DNA of 18,376 nt from TMED-70 sp036164085 (GCA_036164085.1 JAYZJV010000061.1:1-18376), one strand, 5' to 3'; numbered from the stretch's first letter, positions 7,232 through 16,385 are shown. Notes: generated from the sequence alone by a model not told the origin. Numbers and translations: made by a program.

Positions 7232-8353
7232 TTATTTAGGACCGCTTGAAATAATCCCTGCTACCAAATCACCCATTTGGCTAGTAGAGAGCTTATGATC
7301 TTGCTCACCAGCTATATCTACAGTCCTATATCCCTCTGTAATTATTTTATTTATAGCCAATTCTATCTCATCAGCTTCTTCATGGAGACCAAAAGACCAT
7401 CTTAACATTAATGCTGCTGATAAAAATGAAGCAACAGGATTAGCAATATTATGACCAGCAATATCTGGAGCAGAACCATGAATTGGTTCATAAAGAGCAG
7501 GTCTTCCTCTTCTTCCTCTTCTTTTTCCAGGAGGAGGAGGTGATGAAGCAAGGCTAGCTGAAGGAAGCATTCCCATTGATCCAGTAATTACTGAAGCTTC
7601 ATCAGAAAGAATATCTCCAATACTGTTTTCTGCTACGATTACATCAAATTCTGAAGGGCTTGTAATGATTTTCATTGCTGCATTGTCTGCAAGCATATGT
7701 ATCAACTCTACTTCTGGATAGTCACGAGCAACTTCATTAGCTATTTCTCTCCACAATCTACCTGTCTCTAAAACATTCATTTTATCAAGCGAATGCAACC
7801 TTTGTCTCCTAGACTTAGCCAATTCAAATGCAACTCGAACTACTCTTGCTATTTCTTTTTCTGAATACGCAAGAGTATCAACTGCTCTTCTACCTCTAGT
7901 ACTAGCACTTCTTCTTTTTGGTCTACCAAAATATAGACCTCCAGTAAGTTCTCTTACTATAACAAAATCAACTCCATCTAGGTACTCAGGTTTTAAAGGA
8001 CTTGAATGTAAAAGTTCAGGATAAACTTTTACAGGTCTCATATTTGCATAAAGACCAAGCCTTTTCCTTAAAGCTAATATGGCATCCTCAGGCCTAACGT
8101 CTGCACTAGGGTTATCCCATTTAGGACCTCCTACTGCTCCAAAAAGTATTGCATCTGACCCCAAAGCTAAATTCATTGATTCAGGAGGAAGTGGGTTATT
8201 AAATTTATCAATTGCAGCTCCCCCGACTAATGCATGTATAAATTCAAAATTATGATCAAATTTCTTACATATCGCTTCTAGAACTTTCATTGACTCTGTA
8301 GTAACTTCTCTGCCTACACCATCACCTGCTAAAACACAAACTCTTGCTTCCAT
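7232..8353 (-). CDS. leuB: 3-isopropylmalate dehydrogenase
   Basis: Oxidatively decarboxylates 3-isopropylmalate to 2-ketoisocaproate with NAD+; it can also act on methylmalate from the CimA route. A 373-residue beta-decarboxylating dehydrogenase with substrate arginines Arg96 and Arg106 (LRKRLGLYANMRP) and Arg134 (RELTGG). Catalytic Tyr163 and Lys191 are present, with metal ligands Asp223, Asp247 and Asp251 (LADNAAM, GDILSDEAS). The NAD-binding block is ALYEPIHGSAPDIAG. All key residues are intact. Two surface loops are unusually basic: KRRSASTRGRR (146-156) and a low-complexity insertion SSPPPPGKRRGRRGRP at 270-285. The start is supported by a strong GGAGG five bases before the ATG. The 74-bp gap to leuD is the widest within the operon and holds a weak promoter-like pair (TTCTGA 8423-8418, TATAAA 8401-8396, 16-bp spacer), so an internal promoter is possible. 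Confidence 0.95.
   Translation of the reverse strand: MEARVCVLAGDGVGREVTTESMKVLEAICKKFDHNFEFIHALVGGAAIDKFNNPLPPESMNLALGSDAILFGAVGGPKWDNPSADVRPEDAILALRKRLGLYANMRPVKVYPELLHSSPLKPEYLDGVDFVIVRELTGGLYFGRPKRRSASTRGRRAVDTLAYSEKEIARVVRVAFELAKSRRQRLHSLDKMNVLETGRLWREIANEVARDYPEVELIHMLADNAAMKIITSPSEFDVIVAENSIGDILSDEASVITGSMGMLPSASLASSPPPPGKRRGRRGRPALYEPIHGSAPDIAGHNIANPVASFLSAALMLRWSFGLHEEADEIELAINKIITEGYRTVDIAGEQDHKLSTSQMGDLVAGIISSGPK
7499..7546 (-). repeat. Simple-sequence insertion inside leuB
   Basis: The coding strand contains a run of four CCT codons, then a purine-only stretch of repeated AGA and GGA codons (AGAAGAGGA given twice). It encodes the Pro4 and Arg/Gly-rich loop at LeuB residues 270-285. 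It lies between SASL and LYEPIHGSAPDIAG, a loop that is usually shorter in LeuB. The frame is intact on both sides. The pattern looks like expansion by replication slippage, which is inference. Confidence 0.7.
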
Positions 8354-8427
8354 ATTACCTCCGAAAATTTTTCACTAATCTCTATTCTATCAACATTTAT
8401 ATGAATTTTGAATTTAATCAGAAATTT

Positions 8428-9012
8428 TTATTTTTTTGTCTCATATTTTGATATATCTTCTTCGTGTTGAAGGGTAATACCTATATCGTCAAGACCTTTT
8501 AAAATAGAATCTTTTCTAAAAGGATCAAAATCAAAATTTGCAGAAAAATCTATATCATCTGCTAGTGTTTGGTTTTCTAAATTTACTGATAGTTTATAAT
8601 CAGGTATTCTAATTGCATTCGTCATAATTTTATCTACTTCTTCACTGTTTAAAACAACTGTTACAATTCCATTTTGCATACAATTATTTCGAAAAATATC
8701 TGCAAAGCTAGTAGAAATGATCACCTTGAATCCATATTCTGAAAGAGCCCAAGGAGCATGTTCTCTACTAGAACCAGACCCAAAATTTGGTCCTGTAACT
8801 AATATTGATGCTCCTGAAAACTTTGAGTTATTTAATATGAAATCAGGATTAGGGACTCCATCTTCAAGGTATCTCCAATCATAAAATGCAAATCTTCCAA
8901 ATCCTGTTCTTTCGATTCTTTTTAAAAATTGCTTGGGTATAATCTGATCAGTATCTACATTAACTCTATCTAATGGTGCAACTAATCCAGTATGTTTTAT
9001 AAATTTTTCCAT
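8428..9012 (-). CDS. leuD: 3-isopropylmalate dehydratase small subunit
   Basis: Swivel-domain subunit of isopropylmalate isomerase; with LeuC it converts 2-isopropylmalate to 3-isopropylmalate, and citramalate to methylmalate in the CimA route. The 194-residue length fits the longer bacterial LeuD type (about 200), not the short archaeal type. Seen: NVDTDQIIPKQFLKR (18-32), GFGRFAFYDWRYL, and the substrate-binding loop GSGSSREHAPWAL at 78-90, followed by FADIFRNNCMQNG. AGGAG precedes the ATG at a good distance. It is separated from its partner leuC by a membrane-protein gene, an unusual arrangement; the gap to that gene is 15 bp. Confidence 0.96.
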   Translation of the reverse strand: MEKFIKHTGLVAPLDRVNVDTDQIIPKQFLKRIERTGFGRFAFYDWRYLEDGVPNPDFILNNSKFSGASILVTGPNFGSGSSREHAPWALSEYGFKVIISTSFADIFRNNCMQNGIVTVVLNSEEVDKIMTNAIRIPDYKLSVNLENQTLADDIDFSANFDFDPFRKDSILKGLDDIGITLQHEEDISKYETKK

Positions 9013-9027
9013 AATTTTCTCCTGTTT

Positions 9028-10071
9028 CTATTGTAAAGGATCTACAGTAATAGAACCTGTTTTAATATTTTTAATTTCTTGTAATTTATAAATTTCTACG
9101 ACTAGTGCTATAGAAAGGAAGCAAAAGATTATTAATAAAATCGAAGAAAAATACATCAGTTTTGTTCCTTCAATCAAATCATTCACAGTATTTAAGTTGT
9201 ATGCCCAAAATCTTGTAATTGTAGAAGGGTTAAAAAGCATAAGAGATATAAAGGTTAAAAACCATAATTTAAATTTAATAGTAAGAATGTCAAATAGCTT
9301 ATCCTTCTTTTGAATAAAACTACCTTTATAAATTTCAAAAAATGTTTTAAATATCCTATAAGACAAAAATAAGAATGGGAAAAATATAACTAAAAAAGCT
9401 ATATTAAAATCTTTAGAAATAAATCTACAAATAAAAACACACACAAAGTATAAAAAAATAGCAAAATAAATCCAAACAATAGACTTTTCTGGAGAAACAG
9501 ATGATTTGTATTTTAAAGTTTTTATATTTCTTAAAGACCTATGAAAAAAAGTTCCTAGTGGAAAAAACAAGAGAAACATTAATAAAAATTGAAAAATATA
9601 TAAAAATTGAGACCTTGATTGAGTTCTATCCATCTCATTTACAAATTTCAATGGTTTATCACATATCCCTTCTAAGAGTTTTTTTGGATTATCAGAATTA
9701 CAATCTAAGAAATTTTCCTTTTGTGAAAATTGTATTACTAAATCAAAATTAATAGCATTTGAAGGAGGAATTGTTGATATCCCTTGATATTTCCAGTTTT
9801 TATAAATCTTCTCATTATTTTTCTCAATAAAAAACATTCCAAAAGACATTACTATAGCTATCAAAAGAAAGAAAGTAATTATTCTAAGTGGATTAATATT
9901 AGATTCAAATGAATAAGCTGTAAAAAAAGATTTTCTGGCTTCATCTAAATTTTTCTGATTCCCAAAAACTTTAGACAATAAACTAGATTTTTGAATAGAA
10001 TCTTTTTGTGAATTTGAATATCTAGAAAAAGATTTAGGTCTAGCAAATTTTTTTTGTTTTTCTTTTGACAA
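9028..10071 (-). CDS. Six-helix membrane protein of unknown function, between leuC and leuD
   Basis: A 347-residue protein with a basic cytoplasmic N-terminus and about six hydrophobic segments (roughly 62-82, 155-177, 197-217, 223-240, 267-281, 305-327). A loop of about 70 residues (83-154), predicted outside, carries two cysteines (124, 137) that could form a disulfide. The blocks FFHRSLRNIKTLKYKSSVSPEKSIVW, FPFLFLSYRIFKTFFE and a last helix ending VVEIYKLQEI are reminiscent of DUF4328 membrane proteins; I hold this weakly. No transporter or enzyme motif is visible. The start is TTG at 10069-10071, 11 bp after the leuC stop, with AGGA overlapping that stop; no ATG occurs early in the frame. 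It is embedded in the T-box operon. A leucine or keto-acid transport or sensing role would be pure guesswork. Confidence 0.8.
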   Translation of the reverse strand: MSKEKQKKFARPKSFSRYSNSQKDSIQKSSLLSKVFGNQKNLDEARKSFFTAYSFESNINPLRIITFFLLIAIVMSFGMFFIEKNNEKIYKNWKYQGISTIPPSNAINFDLVIQFSQKENFLDCNSDNPKKLLEGICDKPLKFVNEMDRTQSRSQFLYIFQFLLMFLLFFPLGTFFHRSLRNIKTLKYKSSVSPEKSIVWIYFAIFLYFVCVFICRFISKDFNIAFLVIFFPFLFLSYRIFKTFFEIYKGSFIQKKDKLFDILTIKFKLWFLTFISLMLFNPSTITRFWAYNLNTVNDLIEGTKLMYFSSILLIIFCFLSIALVVEIYKLQEIKNIKTGSITVDPLQ

Positions 10072-10082
10072 AACTGATAATC

Positions 10083-11489
10083 CTACCAGTCTCTTACATC
10101 AACAAAATGCCCCTCTATGGCTGCTGCTGCTGCCATTTCAGGACTTACTAGATGTGTTCTCCCACCTTTTCCTTGCCTTCCTTCAAAATTTCTATTTGAA
10201 GTTGATGCACATCTCTCCCCAGGTGCAATAATATCAGGATTCATTCCCAAACACATTGAACAACCAGATTCTCTCCACTCAAATCCAGCTGCTTTAAATA
10301 TTGCATCCAAACCTTCTTTTTCAGCTTGAATTTTAGTTAAAGTTGATCCAGGCATAACTTGAGCTCTAACATTAGCATTTACTTTTTTACCTTCTATAAT
10401 TTGAGCAGCACTTCTTAAGTCTGTTATTCGTGCATTAGTACAAGATCCAATAAATACTCTGTCTAAAAAGATTTCTTCTATTCTTGTCCCAGGTTGTAAT
10501 CCCATATATTCTAAAGCGTTAGCGCAAGATTGAGAATCTAAAGAAATTTCATAATCGTCAGGCGAAGGAATTTTTGCTGAAATGGGTAAAACTTGAGAAG
10601 GATTAGTTCCCCAAGATACAAATGGTTCTAAATCATCGCAATTCACTTCAACATAAGAGTCAAATTTTGCATCTTTATCAGTTTTTAGGTCTTCCCATTC
10701 CTTTATAGCATTTTCCCAATCTTTGCCTTTTGGAACTTTATTCCTGCCTTCCATCCAATCATAAGTAGTCTGATCAGGAGCAATCATTCCTGCTCGAGCG
10801 CCTCCTTCAATAGACATATTACAGATAGTCATTCTTCCTTCCATAGAAAGTTTTCTAATTGACTCACCTGTATATTCCATAACATAACCAGTTCCGCCAG
10901 CAGTACCAATTTGACCAATCAATTTTAAAATCATATCTTTAGCTGTAACCCCTTTTGACAAATCTCCTTTGAATTCAACTTTCATAGTTTTTGGTTTACG
11001 CTGTCTTAAAGTCTGAGTAGCCAAAACATGTTCTACTTCTGATGTACCTATTCCGAAAGCTAAAGCTCCGAAAGCTCCATGAGTTGAAGTATGAGAGTCG
11101 CCACAAACAATTGTCATTCCGGGTTGCGTATAACCTTGTTCAGGGCCAATAACATGAACTATTCCTTGTTCTTTATCCCAAACATCAAAAAGAGTAATGC
11201 CATTACTCTTACAATTTTCTCTAATTGTTTCTACTTGTTTCCTTGCAATCTCATCTTTTATTTCTTCAGTCCTTGTATCATCAGTTGTAATATTATGGTC
11301 AACGGTAGCAATTGTTAGATCTGGCCTACGAACTTTTCTATTGTTTATTCTTAAACTTTCAAAAGCCTGAGGTGAAGTTACTTCATGGACTAAGTGTAAA
11401 TCAATATATAAAATTTCTGGTTGATCTTTAGGCTCAGCAACAATATGCTTTTGCCATATTTTTTCAAACATTGTTAGTTTATTAGACAT
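10083..11489 (-). CDS. leuC: 3-isopropylmalate dehydratase large subunit
   Basis: Aconitase-family catalytic subunit of isopropylmalate isomerase, carrying a [4Fe-4S] cluster. The 468-residue length matches the bacterial LeuC type. The three cluster cysteines are visible: Cys350 in FIGSCTNARITDL, and Cys410 and Cys413 in ESGCSMCLGMNPD. Other family blocks are DLHLVHEVTSPQAF, TVDHN, CGDSHTSTHGAFGALAFGIGTSEVEHVLATQTL (129-161) and GGARAGMIAPD. AGGAG lies just upstream of the ATG. It is the fifth gene of the T-box operon. It should pair with LeuD encoded two genes downstream, across the intervening membrane-protein gene. Confidence 0.97.
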   Translation of the reverse strand: MSNKLTMFEKIWQKHIVAEPKDQPEILYIDLHLVHEVTSPQAFESLRINNRKVRRPDLTIATVDHNITTDDTRTEEIKDEIARKQVETIRENCKSNGITLFDVWDKEQGIVHVIGPEQGYTQPGMTIVCGDSHTSTHGAFGALAFGIGTSEVEHVLATQTLRQRKPKTMKVEFKGDLSKGVTAKDMILKLIGQIGTAGGTGYVMEYTGESIRKLSMEGRMTICNMSIEGGARAGMIAPDQTTYDWMEGRNKVPKGKDWENAIKEWEDLKTDKDAKFDSYVEVNCDDLEPFVSWGTNPSQVLPISAKIPSPDDYEISLDSQSCANALEYMGLQPGTRIEEIFLDRVFIGSCTNARITDLRSAAQIIEGKKVNANVRAQVMPGSTLTKIQAEKEGLDAIFKAAGFEWRESGCSMCLGMNPDIIAPGERCASTSNRNFEGRQGKGGRTHLVSPEMAAAAAIEGHFVDVRDW

Positions 11490-11527
11490 TTAACTCTCCT
11501 CTTAAATCTCTATTACTTTAATTGCAA

Positions 11528-13069
11528 TTAACTTACAGACTCAATAATAAGATATCTATTTATCGCATTAACATAAGCTTTTGCGCTTGCAAGTATTATA
11601 TCTGTATCTGAACCTTGACCTGTATATATAGTTCCGTTTTTTTCAATTCTAATTGTAACTTCTCCTAAAGCATCTATTCCTTCTGTAACTGAGGAAACCG
11701 AAAATTCAGTAAGATTTACATCCATTTTAGTTAAATCATTAATAGAGTTGCATACTGCATCAACAGGCCCAGTTCCAGATTTAGAACTTTTCCCAATTTT
11801 TCCATCAGGTAATTCCAAAGTTATATTTGACACAGGATCTCTTTTATTCCCACAAACAACATCTAAATCTATTACCTTAAAGTTTTCTGTGGTATCTAGT
11901 TCTCTATGAAATTCACTCATTAATGATTCTAAATCTTTATCAGTTATTTCTTTTTTCTGATCAGCTAAGCTTTTGAAACTGTTAAAGACTTCTAATAATT
12001 CTTCATCACTAACTTTGTAACCTAAATAGTCCAATCGTGATTTCAAACCTGCTCTTCCAGATACTTTGGTAAGTACAATCGCATCGCCTTTCCATCCTAC
12101 TTCTTCAGGGTGCATTATTTCAAATGTTGTTCTTTCTTTTAAAAAGGCATCTTGGTGAATTCCTGAAGAATGTCTGAAGGCATTTTGACCTGTTATTGCT
12201 TTATTAAATTGAATTGGAAATCCAAATATATTAGATATAAGTCTACTCGATGGTCCTATTTCAGAAGTGTTTATATCTGTGGAGACTTTATAATGATCTG
12301 GTCTAGTTTTAACAGCCATTATTACTTCTTCTAATGCAGCATTTCCAGCTCTTTCACCTAACCCATTAACACACCCTTCAATTTGCCTTGCTCCATTCTC
12401 TAAAGCTGATAGGCTATTAGCTACAGCCATTCCTAAGTCATTATGACAATGAACACTTACTATCGCTTTATCAATATTTGATACATTTTCAAAAACACCA
12501 GAAATCAATTTCCCAAATTCTTCTGGGTTGGAATAACCAACTGTATCTGGGATGTTCACTGTAGTAGCACCTGCATCAATAGCTTTTTCAAGCATCATAT
12601 ATAGATATTCAGGATCTGATCTTGAAGCATCCATTGGCGAAAATTCAACATCCTCTACAGAATCTCTAGCTTGTTTAACAGCATCTATAGCCATTGACAT
12701 AATAGATTCTCTGTCTTTTTTCATTTGATGCAACAAATGAATATCAGAAGTAGACAAAAAAGTATGAATTCTTGGCTTTAATCCATCTTTGACACAATCT
12801 ATTGCTGATTGTATATCTCCTTTGACTGCTCTTGCCAAAGTACATATTGTAGGACCTTCTACCTCTAAAGCTATTTTTCTTACAGCAGAAAAATCACCCG
12901 GAGAACTAGCTGCAAATCCAGCTTCAATTATATCCACATTTAGTTTTTGTAATTGGGAGGCGATTCTAAATTTATCTTGAGAAGTAAGAGAGGCACCAGC
13001 TGATTGCTCTCCATCTCTCAATGTAGTATCAAATACTATAAGTTTATCTGTCTGTTTTTTTCCTACCAT
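11528..13069 (-). CDS. leuA: 2-isopropylmalate synthase
   Basis: Condenses acetyl-CoA with 2-ketoisovalerate, the committed step of leucine synthesis. A 513-residue bacterial LeuA with VFDTTLRDGEQSAGASL (12-28; catalytic Arg18, metal Asp19), VEFSPMDASRSD, IPDTVGYSNP, and the metal-binding SVHCHND with His207 and His209. NGLGERAGNAALEEV and RHSSGIHQDAFLK follow. The C-terminal 130 or so residues are the LeuA dimer/allosteric domain, so leucine feedback inhibition is expected (family knowledge). AGAGG lies upstream of the ATG, and the gap from ilvC is 19 bp. It is distinct from the cimA product, which has the DAEHFFDGYK block absent here. Confidence 0.96.
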   Translation of the reverse strand: MVGKKQTDKLIVFDTTLRDGEQSAGASLTSQDKFRIASQLQKLNVDIIEAGFAASSPGDFSAVRKIALEVEGPTICTLARAVKGDIQSAIDCVKDGLKPRIHTFLSTSDIHLLHQMKKDRESIMSMAIDAVKQARDSVEDVEFSPMDASRSDPEYLYMMLEKAIDAGATTVNIPDTVGYSNPEEFGKLISGVFENVSNIDKAIVSVHCHNDLGMAVANSLSALENGARQIEGCVNGLGERAGNAALEEVIMAVKTRPDHYKVSTDINTSEIGPSSRLISNIFGFPIQFNKAITGQNAFRHSSGIHQDAFLKERTTFEIMHPEEVGWKGDAIVLTKVSGRAGLKSRLDYLGYKVSDEELLEVFNSFKSLADQKKEITDKDLESLMSEFHRELDTTENFKVIDLDVVCGNKRDPVSNITLELPDGKIGKSSKSGTGPVDAVCNSINDLTKMDVNLTEFSVSSVTEGIDALGEVTIRIEKNGTIYTGQGSDTDIILASAKAYVNAINRYLIIESVS

Positions 13070-13088
13070 TTCTTTTAAACCTCTTAAT

Positions 13089-14087
13089 TTATGTTGTTGA
13101 TTCCAACCATGGCATCATAGCTCTTAGGTCTTTACCAATTTTTTCTACTGGATGACTTAGATCTGCTTCTCTGAGATCATTATATTTATGAAGGCCTTCA
13201 TCATTTTCTGCAATCCACTCTCGTGCAAACCTTCCGCTTTGAATATCATCCAAAACCTTTTTCATTGCGTCTTTAACTGAATCATCTATTATTCTCGGAC
13301 CTACTGTATAATCTCCATATTCTGCTGTTGTAGAAACGGAATATCTCATCCCTTCAAGTCCACCTTGATAAATCAAATCAACAATAAGTTTCAATTCATG
13401 CAAAACCTCAAAATAAGCTGATTCAGGCTGATAACCAGCTTCAGTTAAAACTTCAAATCCAGCTTTTATTAAAGCCGTTACTCCTCCACAAAGTACTGCC
13501 TGTTCTCCAAATAGATCTGTTTCTGTTTCTTCTTTAAATGTAGTTTCTAATATTCCAGCTCTTCCACCACCTATGCCTTTCCCATATGCTAATCCGATTT
13601 TATAGGCATCTCCAGAAAAGTCCTTATCAACAGCAATTAAACATGGTACTCCTAAATCTCTTTCAAAAACTGCTCTAACTCTGTGACCTGGAGCTTTTGG
13701 AGCGATCATAATTACGTCTACATTATCTGGTGGTTTTACTTCTTCATATAAAATGGCAAACCCATGAGCAAAAAGTAAAATATCATTCTCCTCTAAGTTG
13801 TTTTTTATATCTTCGTTATAAACTTTTTTCATTGATGGATCAGGGATACACAAACTAATAAGTTGAGATTTTTTTACAGCATCCGATATGCTGAAAACTT
13901 CAAATCCATCATGTTCTGCTTGTTCTTTAGACTTAGAGCCTTCATACAAACCTACTATGACATTAAAGCCTGAATCCTTCAGATTTTGTGCATGAGCATG
14001 CCCTTGAGAACCATAACCAATTACAGAAATTGTTTTATTTCTTAATATTTGATCATCTATATCTTTATCATAAAATAACTTTGCCAT
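13089..14087 (-). CDS. ilvC: Ketol-acid reductoisomerase, class I
   Basis: Isomerises and reduces 2-acetolactate or 2-aceto-2-hydroxybutyrate to the dihydroxy acid. At 332 residues it is the short class I enzyme. The Rossmann motif GYGSQG is at 24-29, and the cofactor-specificity loop is GLYEGSKSKEQA (46-57). Metal ligands are Asp191 and Glu195 (ETDLFGEQ) and Glu227 and Glu231 (FEVLHELK); the conserved SVSTTAEYG block follows. It ends with the typical LRAMMPWL. The ribosome site GAAGGGG sits directly before the ATG. It is the third operon gene, 21 bp after ilvN. The next enzyme of the pathway, IlvD, is not in the window. Confidence 0.97.
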   Translation of the reverse strand: MAKLFYDKDIDDQILRNKTISVIGYGSQGHAHAQNLKDSGFNVIVGLYEGSKSKEQAEHDGFEVFSISDAVKKSQLISLCIPDPSMKKVYNEDIKNNLEENDILLFAHGFAILYEEVKPPDNVDVIMIAPKAPGHRVRAVFERDLGVPCLIAVDKDFSGDAYKIGLAYGKGIGGGRAGILETTFKEETETDLFGEQAVLCGGVTALIKAGFEVLTEAGYQPESAYFEVLHELKLIVDLIYQGGLEGMRYSVSTTAEYGDYTVGPRIIDDSVKDAMKKVLDDIQSGRFAREWIAENDEGLHKYNDLREADLSHPVEKIGKDLRAMMPWLESTT

Positions 14088-14108
14088 TTTTCCCCTTCTT
14101 TCTATTTC

Positions 14109-14687
14109 TTAAACAGAGCCAGATGCATCTTTATCAGCTATATATACATCTGAATTTTCTGATGCACTAAACTCTCCATCATTTATACCTATTTTAGTAG
14201 CTCCTCTTAATGTAGCGATTCTACCTGTTCTCATAACTTCTAAAACACCGAATTGATCTAATAGTTCAACAAAAGAATCTATTTTTGATTTACCTCCAGC
14301 TAATTCAAAAGTTATATTGTTGATTCCAACATCAACTACATTAACTCTGAATACTCTAGATAATTCTAAAATCTCTACTCTTTGTGATTGATTGCATTTC
14401 ACTTTTATCAGTGCTAATTCTCTCCATACAATATTTTTTTCACTTATATCTGAAGCTTCAACAACATCTATAAGTTTATTTAATTGTGAAGATATATTTT
14501 TAACCGAATTTTCTGCACCACCAACTACAAAAGTCATTCTAGAAAATCCATTTTGCTCAGAATGACCAACTGCTAAGCTTTCAATATTTACCCCTCTCCT
14601 TCTGAAAAGACTTGAAATTCTAGCAAGAACTCCAGGTTTATCATGAACAAGAGCAATAATAGTTCTTCTGTGAATACCTTCGCTCAT
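14109..14687 (-). CDS. ilvN: Acetolactate synthase small (regulatory) subunit
   Basis: Regulatory partner of IlvB, conferring valine-type feedback inhibition and full activity. A 192-residue protein beginning with an ACT domain (about 8-80). ALVHDKPGVLARISSLFRRRG and NIESLAVG form the valine-binding interface, followed by the AHAS small-subunit C-terminal domain (about 95-165, ending in the GRIATLRG motif). The final 20 or so acidic/polar residues are a short extension. The ATG directly abuts the ilvB stop codon with no gap, so translation is probably coupled. It could be called ilvH, as the naming of the small subunit varies by organism. Confidence 0.95.
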   Translation of the reverse strand: MSEGIHRRTIIALVHDKPGVLARISSLFRRRGVNIESLAVGHSEQNGFSRMTFVVGGAENSVKNISSQLNKLIDVVEASDISEKNIVWRELALIKVKCNQSQRVEILELSRVFRVNVVDVGINNITFELAGGKSKIDSFVELLDQFGVLEVMRTGRIATLRGATKIGINDGEFSASENSDVYIADKDASGSV

Positions 14688-16379
14688 TTAATTCTTTTCC
14701 TCCTCAATTAACTGGTCTACACTTCCTCCTGCAGGAATCATAGGATATACATAATCAACTTTCTCAATCACAAAATCAACAATAACTGGACCATCATGAT
14801 TATTTGCGTCATTAATTGCTTTTTTCAAATCATTTTGATTATCTACTCTAATCCCCTTAATTCCATATGCTTCAGCAAGTTTTACAAAGTCAGGATTGCC
14901 AGTGTACGTTTCATGCATATATTGGCCATTGTAAAACATATCTTGCCACTGAGTAATCATACCCAAATGATTATTGTTCAAAATAGCATATTTAATAGGA
15001 AGTTTATTTTCTGCTACTGTTGCTAATTCTCCAACTGTCATTTGAAATCCTCCATCACCACAAATTGACCAAACAGTTTTTTCTGGGGCTCCTACTTGAG
15101 CGCCTATTGCACTAGGGATTTCATAACCCATAGTCCCAAGTCCTCCAGAGGATAACCAAATACTATTTTTCTTAAAACTATAATGTTGAGCAGCCCACAT
15201 TTGATGTTGACCAACTCCAGTGCAAATTACCGCACTGCCATCAGTTAAGTCAGAAAGAGTTTTTATAACTTGTTGCCCAAGTAAAGTTTCTGATTCAGGA
15301 ATTAGCAAAGATGGATGCTCAGATTTAAAATGTTCAACCTCTTTCAACCATCCTGTATGTGTTTGAGAATTAACTTTAGGGTTTAATAATTTTAATACCT
15401 CATTTATATCACCTAAAACAGGTGCTTCTATTTTTACTGTTTTATTAATCTCTGCAGGATCTATATCTATATGAATTTTTTTTGAATTTTTCCCAAATCT
15501 TTTAGCATTGCCAACAATTCTGTCATCAAACCGAGATCCAATACCTATAATTAAATCTGCTTCGTCAAGAGCTATTGAAGCATAAGCCATACCATGCATT
15601 CCAGGGAATCCTGTAGAAAGTATATGATCCTCTGGAAAAGCAGATATTCCTAGTAAAGTAGTTACTACAGGAATTTGAGCTTTTTCAGCTAATTCCAAAA
15701 GTTTATTTTGAGCTCTAGAAATGATCACCCCATGACCTGCTAAAATGATTGGTTTTTTAGCATTGTTTATTAAACTTACAGCGTTTTCAATTTGATTTTG
15801 GTCAATTTTTAAATATGGATTATAACCCGGAAGATTTACTTTAGAATCTTTTGAAAAATCATATTCAGACAATTCATCAAAAACATCTTTAGGGATATCA
15901 ATCAAAACAGGCCCAGGTCTTCCAGTTCTTGCTATATGAAATGCTTCATGTATTACTGAACCTATTTCCGATGCTTTCATAACTAAATAATTATGTTTTG
16001 TAACAGGTAAAGTTGCTCCAGTTATATCAGTTTCTTGGAAAGCATCTGTTCCAATTGCAGGTCTTCCAACTTGTCCTGTTATAGCAACAACAGGAACTGA
16101 ATCCATCATTGCAGTAGCCAATCCTGTTATAAGATTTGTCGCACCAGGACCAGATGTTGCAAAAGCTACACCTACTCTTCCAGTAGTTCTTGAATATCCA
16201 TCTGCAGCATGACAAGCTCCTTGCTCATGCCTTGTAAGAATATGCTTAATTTCAGGAAATTTATTTAAAGTCCCATAAAGAGGCAAAATAGCCCCTCCTG
16301 GTATCCCAAAAACAGTATCCACACCCTCTTTTATCAGGGCTTTACATACTATTTCACTTCCTTTTATCTTTTCCTTCAT
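14688..16379 (-). CDS. ilvB: Acetolactate synthase large (catalytic) subunit
   Basis: TPP/FAD-dependent enzyme making 2-acetolactate (valine/leucine) or 2-aceto-2-hydroxybutyrate (isoleucine). 563 residues from the chosen start. It has GIPGGAILPLYG, the catalytic Glu52 in RHEQGACHAADGY, the FAD/TPP core SGPGATNLITGLATAMMDS, and the TPP-Mg motif from GDGG (441-444) to NNN (468-470). I place the start at ATG 16379, preceded by GGAG with 6-nt spacing. The longer frame from 16418 would begin inside the T-box terminator hairpin and add a hydrophobic 13-residue leader unlike the family. An ATG at 16391 is less likely because the GGAG would lie within the codons. First gene of the operon, directly downstream of the leucine T-box. 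Confidence 0.97.
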   Translation of the reverse strand: MKEKIKGSEIVCKALIKEGVDTVFGIPGGAILPLYGTLNKFPEIKHILTRHEQGACHAADGYSRTTGRVGVAFATSGPGATNLITGLATAMMDSVPVVAITGQVGRPAIGTDAFQETDITGATLPVTKHNYLVMKASEIGSVIHEAFHIARTGRPGPVLIDIPKDVFDELSEYDFSKDSKVNLPGYNPYLKIDQNQIENAVSLINNAKKPIILAGHGVIISRAQNKLLELAEKAQIPVVTTLLGISAFPEDHILSTGFPGMHGMAYASIALDEADLIIGIGSRFDDRIVGNAKRFGKNSKKIHIDIDPAEINKTVKIEAPVLGDINEVLKLLNPKVNSQTHTGWLKEVEHFKSEHPSLLIPESETLLGQQVIKTLSDLTDGSAVICTGVGQHQMWAAQHYSFKKNSIWLSSGGLGTMGYEIPSAIGAQVGAPEKTVWSICGDGGFQMTVGELATVAENKLPIKYAILNNNHLGMITQWQDMFYNGQYMHETYTGNPDFVKLAEAYGIKGIRVDNQNDLKKAINDANNHDGPVIVDFVIEKVDYVYPMIPAGGSVDQLIEEEKN

Positions 16380-16385
16380 ATTATT

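Noticed and set aside
7499..7546. Frameshift or pseudogene in leuB suggested by the odd Pro/Arg-rich stretch
   Set aside because: The frame is the same on both sides, all catalytic and metal residues are present, and the inserted length is a whole number of codons.
10117..10329. Open frames antisense to leuC, leuA, ilvB and cimA (for example 10117-10329, 1170-1499)
   Set aside because: They are low-complexity shadows of well-recognised genes on the other strand, without ribosome sites or family motifs.
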